From Candidatus Peregrinibacteria bacterium RIFCSPLOWO2_01_FULL_48_20 (GTDB taxonomy: Bacteria > Patescibacteriota > Gracilibacteria > UBA1369 > 2-02-FULL-48-14): DNA of 12,481 bases. The position numbers and the translations under genes are program-made. Under the pieces are notes generated by a model. It was not told the DNA's origin and did not search any database. It saw only the letters and a list, made by a program, of their open reading frames with translations. The stretch spans positions 1 through 12,481 of the forward strand of contig MFXB01000029.1 in the NCBI GenBank assembly GCA_001787475.1, given 5' to 3'. Of this stretch, positions 6,210-12,481 are shown in pieces; within the stretch, counting starts at the first letter, position 1, and each line of letters opens with the position of its first letter.

Positions 6210-8569
6210 TATAGAGACCCCCTTTCTCTGGAATCAAGCACCTTTTTGATTTGATGCACTTCACGGTGGGCATTCACTTTGGTGTATAAGCTCGACAAGA
6301 GCTCAAGCGTTTCCTTGCTCATTTCTTTTAAGGAGAGATGATGATGCTTGCAAAGCAGGCCGTTTATTTTATCGATAATATGAAGTTCAAGGGCACTTTG
6401 AACGATCCGTTTGAAGCGGTTTGAAACGTCGTAAAATTTTATGGGATGATGGAAGAAGTGATCGAGCAAGTGAGGAATGGCGTTTTCATCTTCAAGGTGA
6501 ATCAGTGCCAATAAAATCGATTTTCGTATTTTCTCGGAATGATTTGCACGCAGCATGGATTTTAAGGTTTTTCGGAAGGCGTATTCTTTGATTTGTCCTA
6601 CGGTTTCAATTCCCAGTTCGAGAATTTCTTCTTTCTTGCTTTCCAGCATGGTTTGCAAATGATGCGTGAGCTCGGGACGCATCGTCTTGAATTGCCAAAG
6701 AGCCACAATGGCCGCGGCTTTATTGGCCGAGTTCTTATCGATGAGATATTCTTCCAAATAATATTTCAAATTGGGATCTTTAAAGAGTCTGAGCATGCGG
6801 ATAAAAAGGGCTGTGTTCACACGCTTGTTTTTGATTTCCCCCATTAAAAATTGCGTGAGATTTTCCGGTTCAATTTGGTGAAAGACATAAATGAGTTGTT
6901 CCATGATTCGTTCATTTTTTTCCTTTTCAAGCGCTTCTTTTATGACTTCCAAAACACGATAACGAGTGATGGATTGCGCCATGATGTGTTTTTTTAAACG
7001 CTCGTAATGGGACAAAGCTTGAATAGCGGCCAAACGAATTTCTTCATTTTCATTTTTGATCATGTCGAGAACGCCGGCTATGGCCTCCGGGTCTTGCACC
7101 AAACCTAAAGTTTCGAGAATTTTTTCTTTTAAAATGGCGGGTTCCTGAGGTCTGCGTAAAAGGGTTTGCAGTGCTGGACTGACTTTTTCATGTCCTTTTT
7201 GCGCCAAGATTTCCACCGCATTGATTCGGGTGGGCAGATCCATTTTGTGGCTTAAGTTTTGCTCCGACAGCGCCGTGTAGGATTTGTTCATTCGTGCAAT
7301 CACAAAGGCCATGCCGGCTCCCAGTAAAAGCAGAATTGCGTTTAAAGCCAGAGTTTCGTCCAAGCCCGTGAGTTTGTATGCTACAAAGAAAATTCCCAAA
7401 GTTCCCATAATCGCTCCCAGCGGTTTCATGAGGCCTTGCATGAATTCTTTCGCATCTCTTCGAAGGTGATGGGGAATGGCGTAGTAGGAAGAATCGTAGG
7501 AACTTTTAAATAAAATTCCCGTGAGTTCGTGGCTTCCTCGCGCGAGCGAAGCTGTAAAAAAGTTGAACTGAAAAATCATGGCCAGTACGTTGATCATAGT
7601 GACGAGAGGATGCAGCATCATGCTGGAAGTGATTCCCAAAGAAGTGATGATTCGACTCGCCACGACCAGCTGCATGAGCAATGCCGCGGAGTTAAAAATG
7701 AGATGCAAAGTACCTAATTTTTGGGCGATCAAGTGCTCGTAATCCTCGAGTACGAGGGTTTGTTCTTGAGCCTCAAACACATCTTGTTGGATGGCTTTGG
7801 TGTATTGAAACTCCAAAATATTCATGATGGCCCAGAAGAAAAACACCACGACCATCATCTCTCGCAAGAAAGAGAATTTGCGGAGTCCCGAAAAATTGCC
7901 GGCCTCTTTTCTTTTTGTAGGCGCCTCCGTTGTCGCTTCGGCGTATTCCTCCTTCAGTTTGGGGATTTCCATGGTTCTTGCGTTGTATCTGAGCACAATG
8001 GGCAAAATACAAAGCAGCAGGATCACCCAAATAAGAATGAACTTGTAACTGGGTAAATTGTTTGCAAATACTGTCAGAAGTAAACCCCCCATAATTCCTC
8101 CCAGCGTTTCGGCAGATTCAATGACGGGGAAAGTTCTTTGGCTTTCCAAAGGAGTAAATAGCTCTTCGTTAAAGAGGGAAATTAAAATGTTCAGTTGGGA
8201 CAAGAGCACCGATCCCGCGAACAAAAACAGGCTGTAAAAAATCACCGTGTTTCCTCCGAGAAACAAGATTGACGCCACGAGAAGAGCCGATGCAAAAAGA
8301 ACGGTTGCCGTGATGAGTAACTCTTGGCGAATTCGATGAATGAGGTTTCGGTAAATGACCGTTCCGATTATCATTAAAACGGCGTTGGTCAAAAAAAGCA
8401 GAGGTAAAAGCTCAATCCCGATGTGAGTCAAAAATAAAGCCAACAAAATGCTTCCTCCAATGATAGCGCCGGCTCGACTCAAAAAAACCATGCCGAAGGC
8501 GACAAGGACGCGCGGCCATTCTCTCGGAGAAAGGTTCAAAACTTGATTGAGGCGATTGAAGAGTTCCAT
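6209..8569 (-). CDS. NTT/MFS-like membrane protein with C-terminal HEAT repeats
   Basis: 786 residues. Residues about 18-430 hold roughly ten to twelve hydrophobic helices. Two stretches recall the ATP/ADP-translocase-like branch of the MFS: ESQRTFPVIESAETLGGIMG from 142, and HHLRRDAKEFMQGLMKPLGA (R370-K374) late in the membrane domain. Residues 445 to about 770 are soluble and helical, with HEAT-repeat character (RINAVEILAQKG; PEAIAGVLDMIKNENEEIRL). Nucleotide transporters of this superfamily exchange ATP for ADP in parasites, but members with HEAT tails from free-living bacteria lack a proven substrate, so transport of nucleotides here is only a possibility. The tail should lie in the cytosol and bind proteins. 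The following phosphatase gene is translationally coupled, suggesting joint function. The ATG coincides with the predicted transcription start of a strong promoter, and there is no ribosome binding site; the next Met (27) would cut into the first helix, so 8569 is preferred. Confidence 0.82.
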   Translation of the reverse strand: MELFNRLNQVLNLSPREWPRVLVAFGMVFLSRAGAIIGGSILLALFLTHIGIELLPLLFLTNAVLMIIGTVIYRNLIHRIRQELLITATVLFASALLVASILFLGGNTVIFYSLFLFAGSVLLSQLNILISLFNEELFTPLESQRTFPVIESAETLGGIMGGLLLTVFANNLPSYKFILIWVILLLCILPIVLRYNARTMEIPKLKEEYAEATTEAPTKRKEAGNFSGLRKFSFLREMMVVVFFFWAIMNILEFQYTKAIQQDVFEAQEQTLVLEDYEHLIAQKLGTLHLIFNSAALLMQLVVASRIITSLGITSSMMLHPLVTMINVLAMIFQFNFFTASLARGSHELTGILFKSSYDSSYYAIPHHLRRDAKEFMQGLMKPLGAIMGTLGIFFVAYKLTGLDETLALNAILLLLGAGMAFVIARMNKSYTALSEQNLSHKMDLPTRINAVEILAQKGHEKVSPALQTLLRRPQEPAILKEKILETLGLVQDPEAIAGVLDMIKNENEEIRLAAIQALSHYERLKKHIMAQSITRYRVLEVIKEALEKEKNERIMEQLIYVFHQIEPENLTQFLMGEIKNKRVNTALFIRMLRLFKDPNLKYYLEEYLIDKNSANKAAAIVALWQFKTMRPELTHHLQTMLESKKEEILELGIETVGQIKEYAFRKTLKSMLRANHSEKIRKSILLALIHLEDENAIPHLLDHFFHHPIKFYDVSNRFKRIVQSALELHIIDKINGLLCKHHHLSLKEMSKETLELLSSLYTKVNAHREVHQIKKVLDSRERGSL

Positions 8570-8575
8570 CTGTAA

Positions 8576-8604
8576 ATTATAACATAAAATTGGCCGACAA
8601 ACAA
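8576..8604 (-). promoter_or_regulatory. Strong promoter of the NTT/HEAT-phosphatase operon, leaderless
   Basis: Minus strand: TTGTTT (8604-8599), 17-base spacer, consensus TATAAT (8581-8576), with TG one base upstream of the -10. Counting the last T of the -10 as -7 puts +1 at 8569, the A of the start codon, so the transcript should have no 5' leader. Confidence 0.75.
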
Positions 8605-8633
8605 GATTACTTAACCTGAAAAGTTGCTTTCTT

Positions 8634-8642
8634 TGCTAGAAT
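8634..8642 (+). promoter_or_regulatory. Extended -10 promoter of murJ, leaderless
   Basis: TGCTAGAAT (TG at 8634-8635, TAGAAT at 8637-8642) is a good extended -10. No convincing -35 lies 16-18 bases upstream. Counting from the -10 puts +1 at 8649, exactly the A of the murJ ATG. The bases before the ATG (AAAATT) contain no ribosome binding site, consistent with leaderless translation. Confidence 0.55.
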
Positions 8643-8648
8643 AAAATT

Positions 8649-10151
8649 ATGAGTGGTTCTTCCATTTCCTCGAAAGTCCGGCTTGGTGCCTTGATTCTGG
8701 CGATTTCTTCCGTTCTGAGTCGACTTTTAGGGGTTTTCCGTGACTATCTGTTCGCTAAAATTTTTGGAATAGGACTCGACTCGTATTACGCGGCTTTTCG
8801 TATTCCGGATCTTCTTTACACCTTGCTCATTATGGGTGCGCTTTCGACGGCTTTTATCCCTTTGTACACAAAAGTTCGTGCGCGCGGCGAGCAGGAAGCT
8901 TCTTTGTTCGCGAGTCAGATTTTGAATGGAATTTTTATTCTTTTCTTTGGAGTGGGCATTCTTGCTTTTGCCTTTGCTCCTTTTTTCGTTCCATGGATTG
9001 CTCCCGGTCTCAGTTCGGAAGATCTTGAAGTGGCGATTGACCTCACCAGGCTCATGTTGCTCTCGCCTTTATTTTTGGGAATCAGCAGTGTGCTTCAAGG
9101 AATCGAAAATACGGAAAAAAAGTTTTTGGGGATGGCCTTGGCACCTTTGGTTTATAACTTGAGCATCATTGTGGGTGCTGCGTTTTTCGGACCTCGCTTT
9201 GGCGTTTATGCCTTGGGTTTTGCAGTAGTGGCAGGCGCCTTCCTCCACTTTCTGGTTCAAATCCCGAGCATTCTTCGTACGTCGTTCACTTATCGTTTCA
9301 GCCTTCCAAAATTAACAAAGGACATGAAGGATTTTATTCGTCTTTCCTTGCCGAGAATTTTTGGAATGTCGGCCGTTCAAATCGGGCTTTTGGTGGATAC
9401 GATTTTGGCGTCCCTTATTTCGGTGGGGGCTTTGTCCGTTTATATGTATGCCTTGAATTTGGAAAGTTTTCCTTACGGCGTGGTCGCCGTTTCTTTTTCG
9501 GTGGCCGTTTTTTCGACCTTGGCGGAACGCGCGCTTTCAAAAGATAAAAAAGAGTTTGTGGAAACGGTTCGTTCTTCCTTGGGCACCATTTTGTTTTGGG
9601 CGGTTCCCGCAACGGTGGGGCTTTATTTCCTCCGTGAGCCCGTTATCACTTTTGTATTGAAAGGGGGCGCTTTCGATGACGCCGCCTTCTTTCTCACCTT
9701 GAGCAGTTTTTCCATTTTGGTGTGGGCGGCTCTGCCTCAAAGTTTGATTCCGCTTTTGGTACGAGCGTTTTACGCTCTTTCGGAAACTAAAACGCCCGTG
9801 GCGCTTTCTTTTCTCACCGTCTTTATCAATATCGGTCTCAGCCTGCTTTTTACGCAATTTTACTCTTTTGGGGTGCCGGGTTTGGCGCTTTCAAATTTGA
9901 TCAGTTCTTCCGTTTCGGCGCTTTTGTTGCTTCTTTTTCTGGCGCGGTTCAGCAAGGTCAAATTCTCATCGTTTATTCCTTTCGGTGAAACCACAGCGAT
10001 TCTTTTTTCGGCGGGCATTATGTCACTCGCTTTGTTTGGCCTTTCTCGATTTTCTTATCCCCACTTGCTTGTTCAGCTTTTTGTCCTTGGATGCGGCGGT
10101 TTTCTCAGCTACATGGGCATCAGCCGACTGCTCAACAAGCGCCGTCAATAG
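8649..10151 (+). CDS. murJ: Lipid II flippase MurJ
   Basis: 500 residues, close to the usual length (about 510 in Escherichia coli). An integral membrane protein with about 13-14 hydrophobic helices. The N-terminus carries the MurJ/MOP signature: SRLLGVFRDYLFAKIFG (24-40, with R25 and R31 of the central cavity), D44, then AAFRIPDLL and GALSTAFIPLY. Further family stretches are NLESFPYGVVAVSFSVAVFS and the ALSETKTPV region. MurJ moves lipid-linked peptidoglycan precursor from the inner to the outer face of the cytoplasmic membrane, so the organism should make a peptidoglycan wall. It stands alone on the plus strand between two minus-strand units. Its last 129 bases are antisense to the 3' end of ribD, leaving no room for a separate terminator. 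Stop codon TAG. Confidence 0.95.
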   Translation: MSGSSISSKVRLGALILAISSVLSRLLGVFRDYLFAKIFGIGLDSYYAAFRIPDLLYTLLIMGALSTAFIPLYTKVRARGEQEASLFASQILNGIFILFFGVGILAFAFAPFFVPWIAPGLSSEDLEVAIDLTRLMLLSPLFLGISSVLQGIENTEKKFLGMALAPLVYNLSIIVGAAFFGPRFGVYALGFAVVAGAFLHFLVQIPSILRTSFTYRFSLPKLTKDMKDFIRLSLPRIFGMSAVQIGLLVDTILASLISVGALSVYMYALNLESFPYGVVAVSFSVAVFSTLAERALSKDKKEFVETVRSSLGTILFWAVPATVGLYFLREPVITFVLKGGAFDDAAFFLTLSSFSILVWAALPQSLIPLLVRAFYALSETKTPVALSFLTVFINIGLSLLFTQFYSFGVPGLALSNLISSSVSALLLLLFLARFSKVKFSSFIPFGETTAILFSAGIMSLALFGLSRFSYPHLLVQLFVLGCGGFLSYMGISRLLNKRRQ

Positions 10152-11159
10152 AAAATCACGGCCGATTTCTTGAAGTTTTGTTTTCTTGAGCTGAAGCGGT
10201 TCTTTGAGATTTGCGAAGGGCAAGGCGCTTTCACCCAAAAAAATCGGAGCAATGAAAAGTTTCATTTCGTCCACGCAGTCCGCTTCCAAAAAGGCGGTAA
10301 AGATTTCACTCCCACCCTCCACCAAAACGGAAATCACTTCTTTTTCGTACAAACTTTTAAGAAGACTCTCGATTTTTTGATTTTTTAGAACCAGAAAATT
10401 CGAGTCTCGAAAAACGTGTGCGTCCATTGGTAATTCACGCTCGCCTTGCAGAATGATTCGGAGAGGGTCGCGGCCTTCCACTCGCCTCACTCCCAAATGC
10501 GGATTGTCGCTGAGCACCGTTCCGGCTCCCACTAAAATGGCTTGATGTTCATGACGAAGTTGATGAAGAAAAATCTGGGTTTTGTCACCGGTGAGGGAGG
10601 TTTTACTTTCGCGATCCATGCTGATTTTCCCGTCCAGACTCAGCGCCGCTTTCAGCGTGATGAAGGGACGTTTCTTTTGATGGAAAGTGAAAAATTCTTT
10701 GTTGAGTTCCATGGCTTCCTTGTTCAAAAGTCCCACTTCCACTTCGAGTCCGGCGTCTTTCAAAATCTTCACGCCTTTTCCGTTCGCTTTTTCGGAAGGG
10801 TCGAGTGCGGCGATCACCACTTTCGCGATTCCGCTTTTTAAAATGGCGTCCGTGCAAGGAGGAGTTTTTCCTTGATGGGGGCAGGGTTCCAAAGTCACAT
10901 AAAGCGTGGCTCCTTCCGGCGACTCGGTGCATGAAGCCAAGGCTTCCACTTCCGCGTGCGGTTTCCCAAAACCGGTGTGGTGACCTTCGCCAATTCGCCT
11001 TTCATCTTTAATAATAAGCGCTCCCACGAGAGGATTGGGCAGCGTCCATCCGCGCGCTTTTTCGGCAAGGCGAAGCGCTCGTCGCATGTGCCAGGAATGG
11101 TGTGGCATTGCCACCTTATTCTCTAGCAAACCCTTCGGGTCTGCTTGCGGATTAGACAT
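10023..11159 (-). CDS. ribD: Bifunctional riboflavin biosynthesis deaminase/reductase RibD
   Basis: 378 residues as drawn. The N-terminal half is the pyrimidine deaminase: NPLVGALII, catalytic E70 with zinc ligand H68 in PHAEVEAL, and C93 and C102 in EPCPHQGKTPPC. The C-terminal half is the NADPH-dependent reductase: RPFITLKAALSLDGKISM, ILVGAGTVLSDNPHL, VLVEGGSEIF. It converts the GTP cyclohydrolase II product to 5-amino-6-ribitylamino-pyrimidinedione phosphate in the cytosol. ATG 11159 overlaps the ribBA stop by eight bases, but Met18 (11108, MPHHSWHMRRALRLA) fits the family's usual start and is preceded by AAGGTGG, so translation may begin there. The reductase core ends near residue 344 (GRDFLLTALVEQ). 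The last 34 or so residues are Lys/Ala-rich, unlike the family, and are encoded antisense to murJ; they look like an extension after loss of the original stop. It is the only complete gene here ending in TGA. Confidence 0.94.
   Translation of the reverse strand: MSNPQADPKGLLENKVAMPHHSWHMRRALRLAEKARGWTLPNPLVGALIIKDERRIGEGHHTGFGKPHAEVEALASCTESPEGATLYVTLEPCPHQGKTPPCTDAILKSGIAKVVIAALDPSEKANGKGVKILKDAGLEVEVGLLNKEAMELNKEFFTFHQKKRPFITLKAALSLDGKISMDRESKTSLTGDKTQIFLHQLRHEHQAILVGAGTVLSDNPHLGVRRVEGRDPLRIILQGERELPMDAHVFRDSNFLVLKNQKIESLLKSLYEKEVISVLVEGGSEIFTAFLEADCVDEMKLFIAPIFLGESALPFANLKEPLQLKKTKLQEIGRDFLLTALVEQSADAHVAEKTAASKDKKLNKQVGIRKSRKAKQSE
11126..11144 (-). promoter_or_regulatory. RNA hairpin between ribBA and the probable ribD start
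   Basis: On the message strand GCAGACCC-GAA-GGGTTTGC forms an eight-base-pair stem with one G-U pair and a three-base loop. The opposite strand would have an A-C mismatch at that position, so structure favours the minus-strand RNA. It lies eight bases after the ribBA stop and about 18 bases before the alternative ribD ATG at 11108. No U-run follows, so it is not a terminator; it may influence ribD translation or message stability. Confidence 0.5.
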
Positions 11160-12354
11160 GTTCGAGGAGGTGACCCAATTTATCTTTTTTCGTTTTCAAA
11201 TAACGTTTGGCAAGGATTCCCGTTTCGCACTCCAAAGCCACACGCTCCGTCACTTTGAGTCCGTGGCCTTCCAGTCCCACGATTTTTTGCGGATTGTTGG
11301 TGAGCAAACGAAGAGTGTTGAGCCCCAAATCTTTTAAAATTTGCGCTCCGATTCCATACTCCCTGAGATCCGCTTTGAAACCCAACTTTGTATTGGCCTC
11401 CACTGTGTCGCAGCCTTCTTCTTTTTGAAGTTTGTAGGCTTTTAACTTATTGAGCAGACCGATCCCGCGTCCTTCCTGACGCATGTATAAAATCACACCG
11501 CTTTTTTCACGGGCGATCATTCTCATAGCGGCATCGAGTTGTTTGCGGCAGTCGCAATGGGTGGAGTGAAAAACGTCGCCGGTCATGCATTCGGAATGAG
11601 CGCGTACCAAAACATTTTCTTTCCCTTCCACATTGCCGTACACGAGGGCCAAATGTTCCAAATCATCCACGCCGTTTTTATAAATCATAATGGTGAAATT
11701 TCCATGCTCGGTTTCGAGTTCGGTTTCCACCGCACGTTGCACCAACTTTTCTTTGAGGCGACGATAGGCAATGAGGTCCTTGATGGTGATCATTTTAAGT
11801 CCGTGTTTTTCCGCAAATTTTTGGAGGTCGTCTCTTCGTGCCATTTCACCGTCGTCCTTTGCAATTTCACAAATCACACCGGCACTTTTGAATCCAGCCA
11901 AGTGGGCGAGGTCGGTGGTGGCTTCGGTGTGACCGGCGCGTACAAGAACTCCGCCTTTTCGAGCCAGAACCGGAAAAATGTGACCGGGACGCAGAAAATC
12001 TTCGGGTTTGCTGTTTTCATCCACCAAGGCGCGCACCGTTTGCGCACGATCGCCTGCGGAAATACCCGTGCTGGTTCCCGCTTTGTAATCCACGGAAACG
12101 GTGAAGTTGCAGCGATTCATGTCGGCGTCTTCTCCCGTCATGGGAGAAAGATTCAAACGTTTGGCGATGCTCGCCGTGATGGGCGTACAAATGAGTCCAC
12201 GTCCTTCTTTCATCATAAAATTCACAGCTTCTTTCGTGACGCTTTCGGCCGCCATTACCAAATCACCTTCGTTTTCACGATCTTCGTCATCCACGACAAT
12301 GAGCATTTTGCCGTTTTGAATTTCCGTTATGGCTTCCTCAATGGGTGTCCACAT
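11152..12354 (-). CDS. ribBA: Bifunctional DHBP synthase / GTP cyclohydrolase II (RibBA)
   Basis: 400 residues, normal for the fused enzyme. Residues 1 to about 205 are 3,4-dihydroxy-2-butanone-4-phosphate synthase: VVDDEDRENEGDL (20-32) carries the acidic metal and substrate site, followed by GISAGDRAQT, RPGHIFPVLA and RAGHTEATTDL. Residues about 206-400 are GTP cyclohydrolase II, with zinc cysteines C256, C267 and C269 in SECMTGDVFHSTHCDC (same 11- and 2-residue spacing as the E. coli enzyme), YMRQEGRGIGL, DTVEAN and LLTNNPQK. It feeds both branches of riboflavin synthesis, from ribulose-5-phosphate and from GTP. The usual FGSLRCDCG wording around the cysteines is FHSTHCDCR here, a mild oddity; all zinc ligands are intact. 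No ribosome binding site is placed correctly: GGAGG is 21 bases from the ATG. A promoter sits immediately upstream, so a leaderless message is likely. ribD follows with an eight-base overlap. No FMN riboswitch precedes it. Confidence 0.96.
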   Translation of the reverse strand: MWTPIEEAITEIQNGKMLIVVDDEDRENEGDLVMAAESVTKEAVNFMMKEGRGLICTPITASIAKRLNLSPMTGEDADMNRCNFTVSVDYKAGTSTGISAGDRAQTVRALVDENSKPEDFLRPGHIFPVLARKGGVLVRAGHTEATTDLAHLAGFKSAGVICEIAKDDGEMARRDDLQKFAEKHGLKMITIKDLIAYRRLKEKLVQRAVETELETEHGNFTIMIYKNGVDDLEHLALVYGNVEGKENVLVRAHSECMTGDVFHSTHCDCRKQLDAAMRMIAREKSGVILYMRQEGRGIGLLNKLKAYKLQKEEGCDTVEANTKLGFKADLREYGIGAQILKDLGLNTLRLLTNNPQKIVGLEGHGLKVTERVALECETGILAKRYLKTKKDKLGHLLEHV

Positions 12355-12362
12355 GGGACTGG

Positions 12363-12392
12363 ATTATACCTCGAACCTCCAAAATCCTTCAA
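12363..12392 (-). promoter_or_regulatory. Promoter of ribBA-ribD, inside the end of the upstream gene
   Basis: Minus strand: TTGAAG (12392-12387), 18-base spacer, consensus TATAAT (12368-12363). The -10 contains the TAA stop of the upstream gene. Predicted +1 falls at 12356-12354; the only purine there is the A of the ribBA ATG, again suggesting a leaderless or near-leaderless transcript. Confidence 0.6.
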
Positions 12393-12481
12393 CCGTATCG
12401 GTGCCGAGAAGGTCGCGAATGAGTTTTTCAGGGTCTTTTACAAAGGCCTGCGTGAGCAAGGCGGATTCTTCACGGAATTTC
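12364..12481 (-). CDS. C-terminal end of an unrecognised protein, 5' part outside the window
   Basis: The last 38 codons of a minus-strand gene, entering from the right edge and stopping at TAA (12366-12364). The visible tail is charged and helical at first (KFREESALLTQAFVKDPEKL) and ends LLGTDTVEGFWRFEV. It has no cysteine cluster, membrane segment or motif known to me, and it does not resemble the C-terminus of riboflavin synthase or lumazine synthase. It lies nine bases upstream of ribBA on the same strand and could be co-transcribed with it, although ribBA also has its own promoter. The reading frame is open over the whole visible length and its codon use resembles the neighbours, but 38 residues are too few to be certain. 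Confidence 0.55.
   Translation of the reverse strand, partial: KFREESALLTQAFVKDPEKLIRDLLGTDTVEGFWRFEV

Noticed and set aside
8611..8629. TTAACC or TTGCTT as a -35 for murJ
   Set aside because: Spacing to TAGAAT is 20 or 7 bases, outside the workable range; the extended -10 alone is the better explanation.
11126..11144. Rho-independent terminator after ribBA
   Set aside because: The stem is good but is followed by TAGAGAATAAGG on the message strand, not a run of U, and ribD must be transcribed through it.
12355..12481. FMN riboswitch upstream of ribBA
   Set aside because: Only nine bases separate ribBA from the upstream reading frame, and no RFN-element consensus was seen in the visible sequence.
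1..12481. Alternative genetic code with UGA read as glycine
   Set aside because: Seven complete genes of normal family length contain no in-frame TGA and use TAA, TAG or TGA as stops; glycine positions in motifs use GGN codons.
1..12481. tRNA genes, rRNA, CRISPR arrays, transposases or attachment sites
   Set aside because: Both strands were read; no cloverleaf, repeat-spacer array, transposase motif or terminal repeats were seen, and nearly all sequence is accounted for by coding regions.

Overview
The window is a gene-dense bacterial segment with mid-range GC and almost no intergenic DNA. It holds nine protein genes (seven complete, one cut at each window edge), and the only spacers longer than 60 bp are two divergent promoter regions. 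No tRNA, rRNA, CRISPR array, insertion sequence or rho-independent terminator was found, and no stretch over 300 bases lacks a gene. The complete genes read through with the standard code (stops TAA, TAG and TGA, no internal TGA), which argues against the UGA=Gly lineages. Compact layout, few Shine-Dalgarno sites, several apparently leaderless promoters and the unusual domain architectures suggest an uncultured, streamlined lineage such as a Candidate Phyla Radiation (Peregrinibacteria-like) bacterium. That taxonomic guess is inference only.

Layout. 1-1187 (minus): start of a secreted protein built of Ig-like domains; its C-terminus lies outside the window. 1188-1249: divergent promoter region. 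1250-5073 (plus): a two-gene operon joined by a TAATG stop/start overlap. It encodes a PKD-domain 7TM membrane protein and a 783-residue fusion of a RimK-related ATP-grasp ligase, a retropepsin-like domain that appears catalytically dead, and a DUF1704/QEGLA metallopeptidase. 5070-8569 (minus): a second TAATG-coupled operon, encoding an NTT/MFS-like membrane protein with a HEAT-repeat tail and a membrane-bound SpoIIE-type PP2C phosphatase. 8570-8648: divergent promoters whose predicted transcription starts fall on both ATGs. 8649-10151 (plus): murJ, lipid II flippase. 10023-12354 (minus): ribD and ribBA of riboflavin synthesis, with ribD running 129 bp antisense into the end of murJ. 12364-12481 (minus): C-terminal end of an unrecognised gene.

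How the genes may work together. The 7TM protein and ATP-grasp protein form a known pair in Gammaproteobacteria (7TM protein fused to an inactive transglutaminase, plus an alpha-L-glutamate-ligase-like protein). In this window the transglutaminase part is replaced by PKD plus an unassigned extracytoplasmic domain, and ligase and peptidase are fused into one polypeptide. The most interesting reading is a membrane-tethered system that adds and removes an amino acid on an unknown target. The NTT/HEAT-SpoIIE operon looks like a membrane sensor or transporter linked to phosphatase signalling. RibBA and RibD together supply the early steps from GTP and ribulose-5-phosphate to the pyrimidine and butanone precursors of riboflavin.
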